A DNA stretch of 64,000 nt. Origin: Tetzosporium hominis (GTDB lineage: Bacteria > Bacillota > Bacilli > Bacillales_A > Planococcaceae). Below are positions 36,540 through 45,087 of the stretch, in pieces; position 1 is the first letter of the stretch; the number at the start of each line of letters is the position of its first letter. Below the pieces are notes generated by a model. That model ran no database searches and was not told the DNA's origin. It worked only from the letters and a program-made list of their open reading frames with translations. Position numbers and translations under genes: made by a program. The DNA lies in contig NZ_NOKQ01000134.1 of NCBI RefSeq assembly GCF_002265435.1, positions 124,001 through 188,000 on the forward strand, given 5' to 3'.

Positions 36540-38009
36540 CTAGTAAATCGCTTTTGTCTCTTTAATTACATGGATGGTCTCAAGAGTATCATCTTCAGGA
36601 CCTTGTACAGGCAATCCTGCTTCAATATTCATCGCAATGTAATCGATGTTGTCTTGTGCGATGATCTCACCTGGGATGAAAATCGGGATCCCTGGGGGAT
36701 AGACCATCACAAACTCTGCAGAAATGCGGCCTGCTGCTTCAGCAAGTTTCACAGTTTCTGTCTCTGCATAGAATGCATCACGTGGAGACATCGCAAGTCC
36801 TGGAATCTCTGGAAGTGTAACTTCTGTCTCTTTGACTGCAGCTTCGGACTCAAAAGCCGCTGACATGCGAGTCAAAGCATTGATCAACAAGTTGACTTCC
36901 TTGCGTGAGTCTCCTAAAGTGATCAAACATAATATGTTATACAGATCCGAAAGCTCGACTTCAATGTTCGCTTTTTCACGAAGCCATTTCTCAGCCTCAT
37001 AACCGGTAATCCCCAAGTCTTTGACGCTAATCAAGATTTTAGTTGGGTCCATATCGAATGTGGCGGATGTGCGCAACTTTTCAACACCGGCACAGTACAA
37101 ATGAGGAATCGTGTTGATTCGTTTACGTGCATCTTTTGAAATTTTAATAGCTTGGTCAATTAAATCGTAGCCATGGATTGCAAGTTGGCGTCTCGCAGTA
37201 TCTAGAGATGCCAGTAATGGATAGGATGTTGATGTTGTTGTTAACATCGATAAAATCGATTGAACACGCTTGGAAGATACAAGACCTTCTCGTACGTTTA
37301 GTACTGACGTCTGTGTCATCGAGCCACCCAGTTTATGGACGGATGTTGCGGCCATATCTGCGCCTGCTGCCATTGCTGAAATCGGCAATTTGTCATGGAA
37401 ATGAATGTGAACACCGTGAGCTTCATCTACTACAACAGGAATGTTGCGGCTATGAGCTAAGTCGACAATTCGCTTTAAATCCGCTGCAAAGCCAAAATAA
37501 GTCGGGTTGATGACGAGAAGACCACTCGCATCCGGATGGGCGTCTAGAGCGCGTTCCACAGATTCTGCAGAGATACCGTGAGAGATTCCAAGTTCAGTAT
37601 CCACTTCAGGGTGAATAAATACAGGAATCGCACCAGCAAAGACGATAGCGGACATGATGGATTTATGGACGTTTCGAGGAACGAGGAGTTTGTCTCCAGG
37701 GCCACAAATCGTCAAAATCATCGTCATGATTGCACCGCTTGTACCTTGAACTGAGAAAAATGTTGCATCAGCTCCAAAAGCTTCTGCTGCTAAATGTTGT
37801 GCTTCTTTAATAGCGCCTTTAGGAGAATGTAAATCATCTAAAGGAGCAATATTGATTAAATCGATCGACAATACATTATCGCCAACGAACTCTCGAAAAG
37901 CCGGGTCAATTCCTTGTCCTTTTTTATGGCCAGGAATATGGAACTGAATCGGATGCCTGTTGCGATGTTTGAGAAGAGCATCGAACAAGGGAGTTTCTAA
38001 TTGTGACAA
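36540..38009 (-). CDS. speA: arginine/lysine/ornithine decarboxylase
   Basis: A 489-aa fold type I PLP enzyme. The PLP Lys is near residue 226 in SVHKLGGSMTQ; HIPGHKKG, SVQGTSGAI and VDEAHGVH are family hallmarks. Length and sequence fit B. subtilis SpeA (arginine decarboxylase, agmatine for polyamines). The start is a TTG at 38009 (MSQLETPLF when initiated) behind AAAGGTGG; upstream in-frame ATG lacks a ribosome site. Substrate choice (Arg versus Lys) is not decided by the visible residues. Context is polyamine supply, together with potABCD. Confidence 0.9.
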   Translation of the reverse strand: MSQLETPLFDALLKHRNRHPIQFHIPGHKKGQGIDPAFREFVGDNVLSIDLINIAPLDDLHSPKGAIKEAQHLAAEAFGADATFFSVQGTSGAIMTMILTICGPGDKLLVPRNVHKSIMSAIVFAGAIPVFIHPEVDTELGISHGISAESVERALDAHPDASGLLVINPTYFGFAADLKRIVDLAHSRNIPVVVDEAHGVHIHFHDKLPISAMAAGADMAATSVHKLGGSMTQTSVLNVREGLVSSKRVQSILSMLTTTSTSYPLLASLDTARRQLAIHGYDLIDQAIKISKDARKRINTIPHLYCAGVEKLRTSATFDMDPTKILISVKDLGITGYEAEKWLREKANIEVELSDLYNILCLITLGDSRKEVNLLINALTRMSAAFESEAAVKETEVTLPEIPGLAMSPRDAFYAETETVKLAEAAGRISAEFVMVYPPGIPIFIPGEIIAQDNIDYIAMNIEAGLPVQGPEDDTLETIHVIKETKAIY

Positions 38010-38115
38010 CGTGCTAACCACCTTTATTGTTGAAATAGAAAACAAGTGAAGTATAGCATTTTCAGACTACTATTGAAAGAGAAATATTGATAGACTGAGG
38101 GGGGGAGGGATAGAG

Positions 38116-39078
38116 ATGAAAACACGTTTAACTGAACTGTTACAGATTGAAAAACCAATCATACAAGGGGGCCTCGCATATCTCGCTTATTCCGACTTGT
38201 GTGCTGCAGTCTCGAATGCGGGAGGATTAGGCCAAATCACTGCTATGAGTTTACCAGGACCTGAGGAACTCCGAGAGGAGATTCGCAAAGTTCGAGAGAT
38301 GACAAGCCGTCCGTTTGGTGTTAACTTTGCGATTGGTCAACATGGTCGTCCATTTGAACATATGGTGCAAGTGGCGATAGAGGAGAAAGTTCCGGTTATC
38401 ACGATGACAGGTGGAAATCCTGCGCCTATTTTTGAAATGCTGAAAGGCGTTCCGTGTAAAAAACTCGTTCTAGTTGCTGCTGTTCGACAAGCCGTCAAAG
38501 CGCAGGAACTTGGAGCGGATGCCGTAATGGTGGTAGGACAAGAAGGTGGCGGACATTTAGGTCGAGACGATGTCTCTACTCAGATTTTGATACGCAAGGT
38601 TGCACAAGCCGTTTCAATTCCTATTGTGGCATCTGGTGGCATTGCAGACGGCTACGGTATTATGTCAGCGCTTGCTCTTGGAGCAGATGGAGTCGAGATG
38701 GGGACTCGCTTTATCGCAACTAAGGAGTGTGTGCATGCGTCTGTGGCCTATAAGCAGGCAATCTTAGATGCCACGGAGCAAGACACGGTCGTCATAAAGC
38801 GGTCTATAGGGGCCCCTGCACGTGCATTAAAATCTACTTGGACCGAGCAGATTTTAAGTATCGAGGATGCAACTCCTACATATGAAGCGCTGAAAGACTT
38901 CATTAGTGGGGATGCAAATAAAAAATTTATTTATGACGGGGAACACGAGCACGGATTTGGGTGGGCTGGCCAAGCGGTCGGACTGATTGACGATGTGCCA
39001 GCGGTTGCCGAATTGTTTTCCCGTTTTGATAAACAAATGAAAGAAGTACAAGAAAGATGGTGTCAAAATGGCGAATGA
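38116..39078 (+). CDS. nitronate monooxygenase family flavoprotein
   Basis: A 320-aa FMN TIM-barrel of the NMO/2-nitropropane dioxygenase family. IIQGGLAYLA starts the barrel; VVGQEGGGHLG carries the catalytic-type His, and IVASGGIADG with LALGADGVEMGTRF forms the phosphate site. FabK-type enoyl reductases share this fold, but the HxG context looks NMO-like. It precedes and overlaps yktA by 11 bp, suggesting co-translation. True substrate unknown. Confidence 0.87.
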   Translation: MKTRLTELLQIEKPIIQGGLAYLAYSDLCAAVSNAGGLGQITAMSLPGPEELREEIRKVREMTSRPFGVNFAIGQHGRPFEHMVQVAIEEKVPVITMTGGNPAPIFEMLKGVPCKKLVLVAAVRQAVKAQELGADAVMVVGQEGGGHLGRDDVSTQILIRKVAQAVSIPIVASGGIADGYGIMSALALGADGVEMGTRFIATKECVHASVAYKQAILDATEQDTVVIKRSIGAPARALKSTWTEQILSIEDATPTYEALKDFISGDANKKFIYDGEHEHGFGWAGQAVGLIDDVPAVAELFSRFDKQMKEVQERWCQNGE

Positions 39079-39349
39079 ATATAGTTATCCTTTGTCTATT
39101 GATTGGACGACTGAAGAGATGGTTGCCGTTGTAAAATTTTTCGAAGTCATTGAGCTTGCCTACGAAAAAGGTGTCACTTCACAACAAGTAATGGAACGCT
39201 ATAAACCTTTTAAAGAAGTCGTACGATCAATTGCAGAAGAAAAGACATCGTTCCGAGAGTTTGCAGACGTTAGTGGCTATGATGCGTATCCTGTCGTAAA
39301 AGCTGCAAAAGCAGGGGAACCTCGTATCAAAATGGCAACAAAAAACTAG
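39068..39349 (+). CDS. yktA: UPF0223 family protein (YktA)
   Basis: A 93-aa helical soluble protein starting MANEYSYPLSIDWTTEEMV, matching YktA/UPF0223. Helix signature YEKGVTSQQVMERYKPFK. It overlaps the NMO gene by 11 bp with an AGATGG site inside it. Function unknown; it keeps its B. subtilis location near speA and yktB. Confidence 0.87.
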   Translation: MANEYSYPLSIDWTTEEMVAVVKFFEVIELAYEKGVTSQQVMERYKPFKEVVRSIAEEKTSFREFADVSGYDAYPVVKAAKAGEPRIKMATKN

Positions 39350-39367
39350 ACAGCAAAAGCTGTCTAG
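39341..39367 (-). terminator. terminator of yktB
   Basis: A 9-bp stem CTAGACAGC/GCTGTCTAG with AAAA loop; the T-run is on the minus strand. It overlaps the stop codons of yktA and yktB, so yktA may use it weakly. Confidence 0.7.
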
Positions 39368-39978
39368 CGAAGTTCCGTCATTTTTCTGTAAAGAGGAAGA
39401 AGAGCATCAAATGTTTCTTCTACAAATTGATAAAATTGTTCCTTGGAGAGTTTGGAGGCGTCGTCTGCTGACAGATGGCGTCCTATAACAAGCTCTCCTT
39501 TTTTAACGTTACCTAGCCGTTGCACATAATGTGCAGTTGTCGATTTCGAGATAGGCTCTGCATCTGGCTTCATGTGATCTCCGGAAATCACAAAGTCTTT
39601 CGGGAGAGATGTGACTAGAGAAGTCTTTTTCGATAGTCTATCGGCAATTGCTGGTTTTGTTGGTGCTTCGTAGATCACAGCTAGAATGACAAACACATGA
39701 CTTTCCCATAAGCCGATTTGAAAGTGTGGAAGTGCTTTGTAGCCTCGTTTATATGGAGCGAATGCGACCCAACTATCTTTAGGTGGGTTTACCGTTCGTC
39801 TTGCATGTTTTGCTACGTGCGGAAACATCTCATGTCCAAGTTTTGCGGCTAATTCCTCAGAAAAGTGCGCTCCCAGTTCATGAAATTTTGGTCGAATGGT
39901 GGCATCTAACCCTTCCATCCGTGCTTCTAAGCCTTCTTTTTTGAATACGTCAAAATCTTTTTTCGTCCAATACGTCAT
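39364..39978 (-). CDS. yktB: UPF0637/DUF1054 family protein (YktB)
   Basis: A 204-aa soluble protein, MTYWTKKDFDVF at the start and KDSWVAFAPYKRGYK in the middle, as in YktB. A mixed alpha/beta DUF1054 fold covers its full length. It starts behind GGAAAGGAG. Function unknown. Opposite in orientation to its neighbours. Confidence 0.88.
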   Translation of the reverse strand: MTYWTKKDFDVFKKEGLEARMEGLDATIRPKFHELGAHFSEELAAKLGHEMFPHVAKHARRTVNPPKDSWVAFAPYKRGYKALPHFQIGLWESHVFVILAVIYEAPTKPAIADRLSKKTSLVTSLPKDFVISGDHMKPDAEPISKSTTAHYVQRLGNVKKGELVIGRHLSADDASKLSKEQFYQFVEETFDALLPLYRKMTELR

Positions 39979-40070
39979 GAAAAAATTCTCCTTTCCTGTA
40001 TGTTTAGTTTAAATGACATCGGGGTAAAAATCTTGTAACAAGTATTTCAAGATAGAGAGGGGGAATTCCA

Positions 40071-40262
40071 ATGCGCCAAGTTATTCATATTGTTCGTAAA
40101 GATGAGATGGACAAAGAGAGAAAACACTTATTGGAACTTGAACTGGATTACTTCTTAGCAACTCTTCATGATGCGATGGATCGACAAGACGAGAAAGAGA
40201 TGGCATGCGTGAAGCATCGACTTCTTGAAATCACAAATGAGCTGAAGGAGTTATCAATTTAA
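40071..40262 (+). CDS. small protein, YkzI-like
   Basis: A 63-aa charged helical protein (MRQVIHIVRKDEMDKE then two long helices). It lies between yktB and suhB, where B. subtilis has ykzI of similar size; the assignment rests on location and length. Ribosome site AGAGAGGGGG. A terminator follows. No functional motif. Confidence 0.7.
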   Translation: MRQVIHIVRKDEMDKERKHLLELELDYFLATLHDAMDRQDEKEMACVKHRLLEITNELKELSI

Positions 40263-40282
40263 ATGACTAGATTAAATAGGTG

Positions 40283-40323
40283 AAGCACCCACTGCACGTT
40301 TGATGCCAGAGGGTGCTTTTTTT
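40283..40323 (+). terminator. terminator after the YkzI-like gene
   Basis: Outer stem AAGCACCC/GGGTGCTT closing a 20-nt loop, then seven T. Confidence 0.75.
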
Positions 40324-40355
40324 GATACACTGAACTGAGAGGAAGGTGGATGCAT

Positions 40356-41144
40356 ATGAATCATCAGTTACTAGATGAAGCGGCACAAAAGCTCATTAGA
40401 CAAGCAGGAGAACGAATCAAAGATTCTTTACATAAACAAATGACGGTAACGGAAAAAACATCATCTTCCGACCTGGTCACCAATATAGATATTGAGACGG
40501 AACAATTTTTCGTTGACCAAGTAAGCAAACAATTCCCGGAACACCGTCTTTTAGGCGAAGAAGGAAGCGGTGACGTAATCACATCATTCGACGGCTATGT
40601 CTGGATTGTGGACCCAATTGATGGAACCACGAATTTTATCAATCAACAACGAAACTTTTGCATCACAGTCGGTATCTATAAAGATGGTATTGGGGAACTC
40701 GGGTACATCTATCAGGTGATGACAGGTGAGATGATTTCCGCGATTCGAGGTCAAGGCGCTTTTCAAAACGGAGTAAAACTGCATCCGCTGACACCCGTTG
40801 CATTTGAAGATAGCCTTATCGGAGTTAATGCTTCATGGGTGGCACCTAATCGGCATATCGACCATGAAAGAGTGGCTAGATTGATCAAACGTGTGCGTGG
40901 GACACGGTCTTACGGTTCAGCAGCTCTTGAAATCAGCTATGTGGTAACAGGTCGTCTCGACGCCTATTTCTCGATGCGATTGTCTGCTTGGGATGTAGCT
41001 GGAGGTATGGTAATTGCGAACGAGGTCGGAGCTCTATCTGGAACTCTAGGAGGAGCCCCGTTCGATTTACTGAAGAAACAGCCGTTTGTCATCGCTAATC
41101 CAGCTCTTTTTGAAGAGCTCATAAAAGATTACTTGGTGAAATGA
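40356..41144 (+). CDS. suhB: inositol monophosphatase family phosphatase (YktC/SuhB)
   Basis: A 262-aa Mg2+-dependent phosphatase. Metal-site motifs: SSDLVTNIDIETE, GEEGSG, WIVDPIDGTTNF (metal and nucleophile-activating Asp), and WDVAGGMV. ATG 40356 is preferred because AAGGTGG directly abuts the earlier ATG 40350. In Bacillus the YktC paralog dephosphorylates inositol-phosphate-like substrates; some act on NADP or fructose bisphosphate. Confidence 0.9.
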   Translation: MNHQLLDEAAQKLIRQAGERIKDSLHKQMTVTEKTSSSDLVTNIDIETEQFFVDQVSKQFPEHRLLGEEGSGDVITSFDGYVWIVDPIDGTTNFINQQRNFCITVGIYKDGIGELGYIYQVMTGEMISAIRGQGAFQNGVKLHPLTPVAFEDSLIGVNASWVAPNRHIDHERVARLIKRVRGTRSYGSAALEISYVVTGRLDAYFSMRLSAWDVAGGMVIANEVGALSGTLGGAPFDLLKKQPFVIANPALFEELIKDYLVK

Positions 41145-41170
41145 AAAAAGCTGCCGGCGGGCAGCTTTTT
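41145..41170. terminator. bidirectional terminator
   Basis: An 11-bp stem AAAAAGCTGCC/GGCAGCTTTTT with GGCG loop between convergent suhB and ylaF. Confidence 0.9.
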
Positions 41171-41359
41171 CTAGTCTAATAATCCTTTTTCTCTGTATTC
41201 CTTTTTCTTTTTGAATCCAAGCCCCATAACAATAATCAGAGCTAAGATAGCTAACAAAATGAACGGAACACTGCGGTATGACACGGCAATTCCTATAGAA
41301 GCCATAGCGAAAATAGCAAGAAACGAGTACAGTACGAAAATCCATTTTACGTTTTTCAA
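41171..41359 (-). CDS. ylaF: YlaF-like small membrane protein (DUF5325)
   Basis: A 62-aa protein with two membrane helices (about 6-26 and 30-48) and a basic C-terminus (FKKKKEYREKG). It starts with TTG 41359 after AAGGAGGAAAACACC. It lies upstream and divergent from typA as ylaF does in B. subtilis. Function unknown. Confidence 0.8.
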   Translation of the reverse strand: MKNVKWIFVLYSFLAIFAMASIGIAVSYRSVPFILLAILALIIVMGLGFKKKKEYREKGLLD

Positions 41360-41411
41360 GGTGTTTTCCTCCTTAACGGAAAAACTGAGAGATGTTTTTC
41401 TGTCCTATCTG

Positions 41412-41420
41412 TGCTATAAT
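41412..41420 (+). promoter_or_regulatory. extended -10 of the typA promoter
   Basis: TGCTATAAT, a perfect extended -10 with no convincing -35, 42 bp before the typA ATG. Confidence 0.5.
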
Positions 41421-41461
41421 ATCACAGTTATGGACTCGAAAAAAGAATATGGAGTGGAAAA

Positions 41462-43309
41462 ATGACTAATACTCGTCAAGATTTACGTAATATCGCTATT
41501 ATTGCTCACGTTGACCATGGAAAAACGACGTTAGTAGACCAATTGTTAAAACAATCCGGCACGTTCCGTTCAAATGAACATGTTGAAGAACGCGCAATGG
41601 ATTCCAATGATATTGAAAGAGAACGTGGAATCACGATCCTTGCTAAGAACACAGCGATTCAATATAAAGATACAAAAATCAACATCCTTGATACACCTGG
41701 TCACGCCGATTTCGGTGGTGAAGTAGAACGTATCATGAAAATGGTAGACGGTGTTCTATTAATCGTCGATGCTTATGAAGGCTGTATGCCACAGACGCGT
41801 TTCGTATTGAAAAAAGCGCTCGAGCAAAACCTTCAACCAATTGTAGTCGTAAACAAAATCGACCGTGACTTCGCACGTCCTGAAGAAGTGGTTGATGAAG
41901 TTCTTGAATTGTTCATCGAGCTTGATGCGAATGATGAGCAGTTAGAATTCCCAGTAATCTATGCATCTGGAATCAACGGGACAGCTAGTTTGTCTTCAGA
42001 TCCAGCTGATCAAGAAGAAAACATGCAAGTAATTTACGATGCAATCGTAGAAAAAATTCCTGCACCAGTAGATAACAGCGACGAAGGACTTCAGTTCCAA
42101 GTAGCTCTACTTGATTACAACGACTATGTTGGACGTATTGGTATCGGACGTGTGTTCCGTGGAACGATGAACGTTGGACAACAAGTTTCTTTAATGAAGC
42201 TTGATGGTACAGTGAAAAACTTCCGCGTTACAAAAATGTTCGGTTTCATGGGCTTAAAGCGTATTGAAATTCAAGAAGCTAAAGCTGGAGACTTGATTGC
42301 TGTATCTGGTATGGAAGATATCAACGTTGGGGAAACGGTTTGTCCGATTGAACAACCGGAGGCTCTTCCAATTCTTCGTATCGATGAGCCAACTCTTCAA
42401 ATGACGTTCCTAGTAAACAATAGTCCATTCGCAGGTCGCGAAGGGAAATGGGTTACAGCTCGTAAAATCGAAGAGCGTTTACTTGCACAACTTGAGACAG
42501 ACGTTTCATTACGTGTAGAAGAAACAGATTCTCCAGATGCTTGGGTCGTTTCAGGTCGTGGTGAGCTTCACTTATCGATCTTAATCGAGAACATGCGTCG
42601 TGAAGGTTTCGAGCTTCAAGTATCAAAACCAGAAGTTATCGTTCGCGTGATCGATGGCGTTCGTATGGAGCCAGTGGAGCGCGTTCAAATCGACATTCCT
42701 GAAGAGCACGTAGGTTCTATCATCGAATCTATGGGTGAGCGTAAAGGTGAAATGCTCGACATGATCAACAATGGATCAGGTCAAGTTCGTTTGATCTTCA
42801 TGGTACCTGCTCGTGGTTTGATCGGATACACAACTGATTTCTTAACGCTTACACGCGGTTACGGAATCATCAACCACACATTCGACAGCTACCAGCCAAT
42901 GGCACAAGGTCGCGTGGGTGGCCGTTCTAAAGGTGTACTTGTTTCTATGGAAACAGGAAAAGCATCTGAGTACGGAATTCTTGGTGTTGAAGATCGTGGA
43001 ACGATCTTCGTTGAGCCAGGTACAGATATTTATGAAGGGATGATTGTAGGAGAGCACACACGTGACAACGACTTAACAGTCAACATCACAAAAGTAAAAG
43101 CTGCCAACAACATTCGTTCTGCCAATAAAGAAGCAACAACAACTCGTAAAAAGCCACGTATCATGACTCTTGAAGAAGCTTTAGAATACTTGAACGATGA
43201 CGAGTACTGTGAAATCACACCTCAGTCTATCCGTTTACGTAAAAAACTTCTTGATAAGAACGAACGTGAGCGCATTGCGAAGAAGCAAAAGTACGCTGAG
43301 CAATCCTAG
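41462..43309 (+). CDS. typA: ribosome-associated GTPase TypA/BipA
   Basis: A 615-aa translational GTPase involved in ribosome assembly and growth at low temperature. G1 AHVDHGKTT, G3 DTPGHADFG, G4 NKIDRD. EF-G-like domains II, III and V follow, then the TypA-specific C-terminal domain (NDDEYCEITPQSIRLRKK). The ribosome site is GGAGTGG. The length equals B. subtilis TypA. Followed 16 bp later by ylaH. Confidence 0.96.
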   Translation: MTNTRQDLRNIAIIAHVDHGKTTLVDQLLKQSGTFRSNEHVEERAMDSNDIERERGITILAKNTAIQYKDTKINILDTPGHADFGGEVERIMKMVDGVLLIVDAYEGCMPQTRFVLKKALEQNLQPIVVVNKIDRDFARPEEVVDEVLELFIELDANDEQLEFPVIYASGINGTASLSSDPADQEENMQVIYDAIVEKIPAPVDNSDEGLQFQVALLDYNDYVGRIGIGRVFRGTMNVGQQVSLMKLDGTVKNFRVTKMFGFMGLKRIEIQEAKAGDLIAVSGMEDINVGETVCPIEQPEALPILRIDEPTLQMTFLVNNSPFAGREGKWVTARKIEERLLAQLETDVSLRVEETDSPDAWVVSGRGELHLSILIENMRREGFELQVSKPEVIVRVIDGVRMEPVERVQIDIPEEHVGSIIESMGERKGEMLDMINNGSGQVRLIFMVPARGLIGYTTDFLTLTRGYGIINHTFDSYQPMAQGRVGGRSKGVLVSMETGKASEYGILGVEDRGTIFVEPGTDIYEGMIVGEHTRDNDLTVNITKVKAANNIRSANKEATTTRKKPRIMTLEEALEYLNDDEYCEITPQSIRLRKKLLDKNERERIAKKQKYAEQS

Positions 43310-43325
43310 GAAGGGGAGACTCTAA

Positions 43326-43649
43326 GTGGAAGAGCAAGAATTTGTCTTTGGACGGATGTCCGCGCTATCTCGATTTATCTACGAACAAATGCCCAACTAT
43401 GATGTAGCAGGCTATGTGTTATTTGCCATCATTTTTGCGCTATCCGTACTCGTTTATAAGCTGGGGTTTGCGAAACGTCTGCGCCTAGGTCAAAACATTG
43501 TGATCTATCTATTCCTATTTATCGGGTGTCTCGTTTTGACGTTCTTGGCATTCTTCTTACCGATTGTCGAAGGGCTGATTGTAGCTGCCTTGATTCTTAT
43601 CATCTATAAAATCCGGATGCGCCTTGAAAAACGAGGTTCAGCCGCATAG
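43326..43649 (+). CDS. ylaH: YlaH-like membrane protein
   Basis: A 107-aa protein with three hydrophobic helices (about 27-46, 58-77 and 79-96) and a basic end (KIRMRLEKRG). It starts at GTG 43326 behind AGGAAGGGGAG that follows the typA stop, so it is probably cotranscribed with typA. Matches YlaH by size and location. Function unknown. Confidence 0.83.
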   Translation: MEEQEFVFGRMSALSRFIYEQMPNYDVAGYVLFAIIFALSVLVYKLGFAKRLRLGQNIVIYLFLFIGCLVLTFLAFFLPIVEGLIVAALILIIYKIRMRLEKRGSAA

Positions 43650-43650
43650 T

Positions 43651-43686
43651 AAAAACCTCGGAGCCAAAATCGGTTCCGAGGTTTTT
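43651..43686 (+). terminator. terminator after ylaH
   Basis: Stem AAAAACCTCGGA/TCCGAGGTTTTT with inner CC/GG pairs and an AAAATC-type loop. Confidence 0.88.
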
Positions 43687-43713
43687 GTATGAAATGAGTT
43701 CGGTCGAAAAAAA

Positions 43714-43800
43714 CTGAGAATTTGTCTAAAGCGAATTGTAATTTGCGTTTAAGAATTTCAATTCTGTCTAAAGGAACTTCAAATTTGCTGAAGAACGCTC
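43714..43800. repeat. degenerate intergenic tandem repeat
   Basis: Two diverged copies begin with the identical 9-mer TGTCTAAAG at 43723 and 43765 (42-bp period). Each is followed by AA-TT-rich text of the type CGAATTGTAATTTGCG and GAACTTCAAATTTGC. A third TGTCTAAA starts at 43850. No coding frame or strong hairpin explains it. Confidence 0.5.
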
Positions 43801-43810
43801 GCTCAACCTA

Positions 43811-43850
43811 AAAAACTAGCACTCCTCATACTTAAGGGAGTGCTAGTTTT
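43811..43850. terminator. terminator of the ylaI gene pair
   Basis: A 14-bp stem AAAACTAGCACTCC/GGAGTGCTAGTTTT with an 11-nt loop, ending just past the ylaI stop. Confidence 0.85.
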
Positions 43851-43852
43851 GT

Positions 43853-44056
43853 CTAAAATTCTTCTTCTGCAGGATGAGAGCTCCGGAAGAACCGAAAATT
43901 GCCCGTCGCAATCCGTTTTTCAGTATTGTCTTTAATACGTTCCGAACAATCTGGACACATATAAGTCGTGATAGGTCGGTTGCGCAATTTCTTTGCAAGA
44001 GGTAGATCGTCCTCTAAACGGTCGATTCGGTCACAAATAACGCATTTTACACGCAT
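43853..44056 (-). CDS. ylaI: YlaI-family zinc-ribbon protein (DUF2197)
   Basis: A 67-aa protein with two CxxC knuckles, CVICD near residue 5 and CPDC near 34, forming a likely zinc ribbon. The rest is basic and polar. It is placed one base after the stop of the upstream 165-aa gene and so is cotranscribed with it. B. subtilis YlaI has the same size and site between ylaH and ylaN. Function unknown. Confidence 0.85.
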   Translation of the reverse strand: MRVKCVICDRIDRLEDDLPLAKKLRNRPITTYMCPDCSERIKDNTEKRIATGNFRFFRSSHPAEEEF

Positions 44057-44057
44057 A

Positions 44058-44555
44058 TTATTCTACCCGAAACGCACTAACGTGTTTAAGTGGCGAATTT
44101 AAGTTGCTACCGTCCTTAAATAAGATGTAGACTGGCCCATCGTCTCGTAGTGGTTTCCCTTCTTGACTGAACTGAACTAAGAGGTTCGGAAGTTCAGACA
44201 ATGAAAAACGTTCCTCTTGACCGTTCGTTTCAACCACGAGTTCTTTAGCTTCTGCTGTTGGTTCTGAGTTTAAAATAAATGTTTCTAAAGGCATGGCATA
44301 GGAGTTCGTTAAAAGCTTTGTGCGCTCATATTTTTTTTCGGATTTTAGTGTTGGCGGGAAGACCGCGCCTTCTGTAATTTCACGAGACCATTGTTTCGAT
44401 GTGACGTCTGTATAAGTGTCGTCTGCATCCACTTCTTCGTAGTGGCCTCCGAAAAATTCTTCAATATCTACTTTGCGATCATCAAAAATCCACACGGTGG
44501 GATCAATGGTAATCGGAAACTTAACGGCACCTTTTACCGGAATAATCATATCCAT
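44058..44555 (-). CDS. hypothetical protein, 165 aa
   Basis: A soluble acidic protein starting MDMIIPVKGAVKFPITIDPT and holding VWIFDDRKVDIEEFF. A second half reads as a compact alpha/beta domain ending LKHVSAFRVE. No signal peptide or catalytic motif can be named. I have an unreliable memory of homologues labelled peptidyl-prolyl isomerase, but nothing in the sequence supports that. Ribosome site GATGGAGGGAACG is strong. First gene of a pair with ylaI. Confidence 0.7.
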   Translation of the reverse strand: MDMIIPVKGAVKFPITIDPTVWIFDDRKVDIEEFFGGHYEEVDADDTYTDVTSKQWSREITEGAVFPPTLKSEKKYERTKLLTNSYAMPLETFILNSEPTAEAKELVVETNGQEERFSLSELPNLLVQFSQEGKPLRDDGPVYILFKDGSNLNSPLKHVSAFRVE

Positions 44556-44718
44556 TTATGCGTTCCCTCCATCTCTAATCTGATGTAAGTATACCTTGAA
44601 AAAACATGGAAACAAAGTATTTTTCCTTAGAGGTGTACGGTCTCTACTTGCAATTTTACTAGCAGAAAGATACACTTTAATAAGGTAAACTAGAAATTTT
44701 AGATGGGGGCGTCCTCAT

Positions 44719-45003
44719 ATGGATCTACAGATGGAGCAGTCGTATCGAGACAAAGCGCTATCTCTTCTTAAGACAGATGCAGATAAAATTGCACAATTGA
44801 TTAAGGTACAGCTAGATAACTTGACGATGCCACAATGTCCTCTCTACGAAGAGGTGTTAGATACACAGATGTTTGGTCTATCTCGAGAAATCGATTTTGC
44901 AGTAAAGCTCGGATTAATTCAACGTGAAGAAGGAAAAGAAATTCTCGCGTCTCTTGAAAAAGAGATGTCCCTACTTCATGAAACGTATACAGATCGTAAA
45001 TGA
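44719..45003 (+). CDS. ylaN: YlaN family protein (UPF0358)
   Basis: A 94-aa helical protein with [23 protein letters not shown] in the centre (positions about 38-60), the YlaN hallmark. YlaN has been reported to be needed under iron limitation in B. subtilis and to bind iron and modulate Fur in staphylococci. Start ATG 44719 with GATGGGGGCG upstream. Sits before ftsW as in Bacillus. Confidence 0.9.
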   Translation: MDLQMEQSYRDKALSLLKTDADKIAQLIKVQLDNLTMPQCPLYEEVLDTQMFGLSREIDFAVKLGLIQREEGKEILASLEKEMSLLHETYTDRK

Positions 45004-45032
45004 ACTCAAACAATTCGTGTTTGAGTTTTTTT
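45003..45032 (+). terminator. terminator after ylaN
   Basis: A 10-bp stem AACTCAAACA/TGTTTGAGTT with loop ATTCG and seven T. Confidence 0.88.
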
Positions 45033-45087
45033 ACTATATGAAAGTGTGCATCATGAAAAATTCTTACAACAACAAGGTGTGTTATCC

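Noticed and set aside
41462-43309. TypA as a tetracycline ribosomal protection protein or EF-G
   Set aside because: Length of 615 aa, the C-terminal TypA domain and the ylaF/ylaH context fit TypA.
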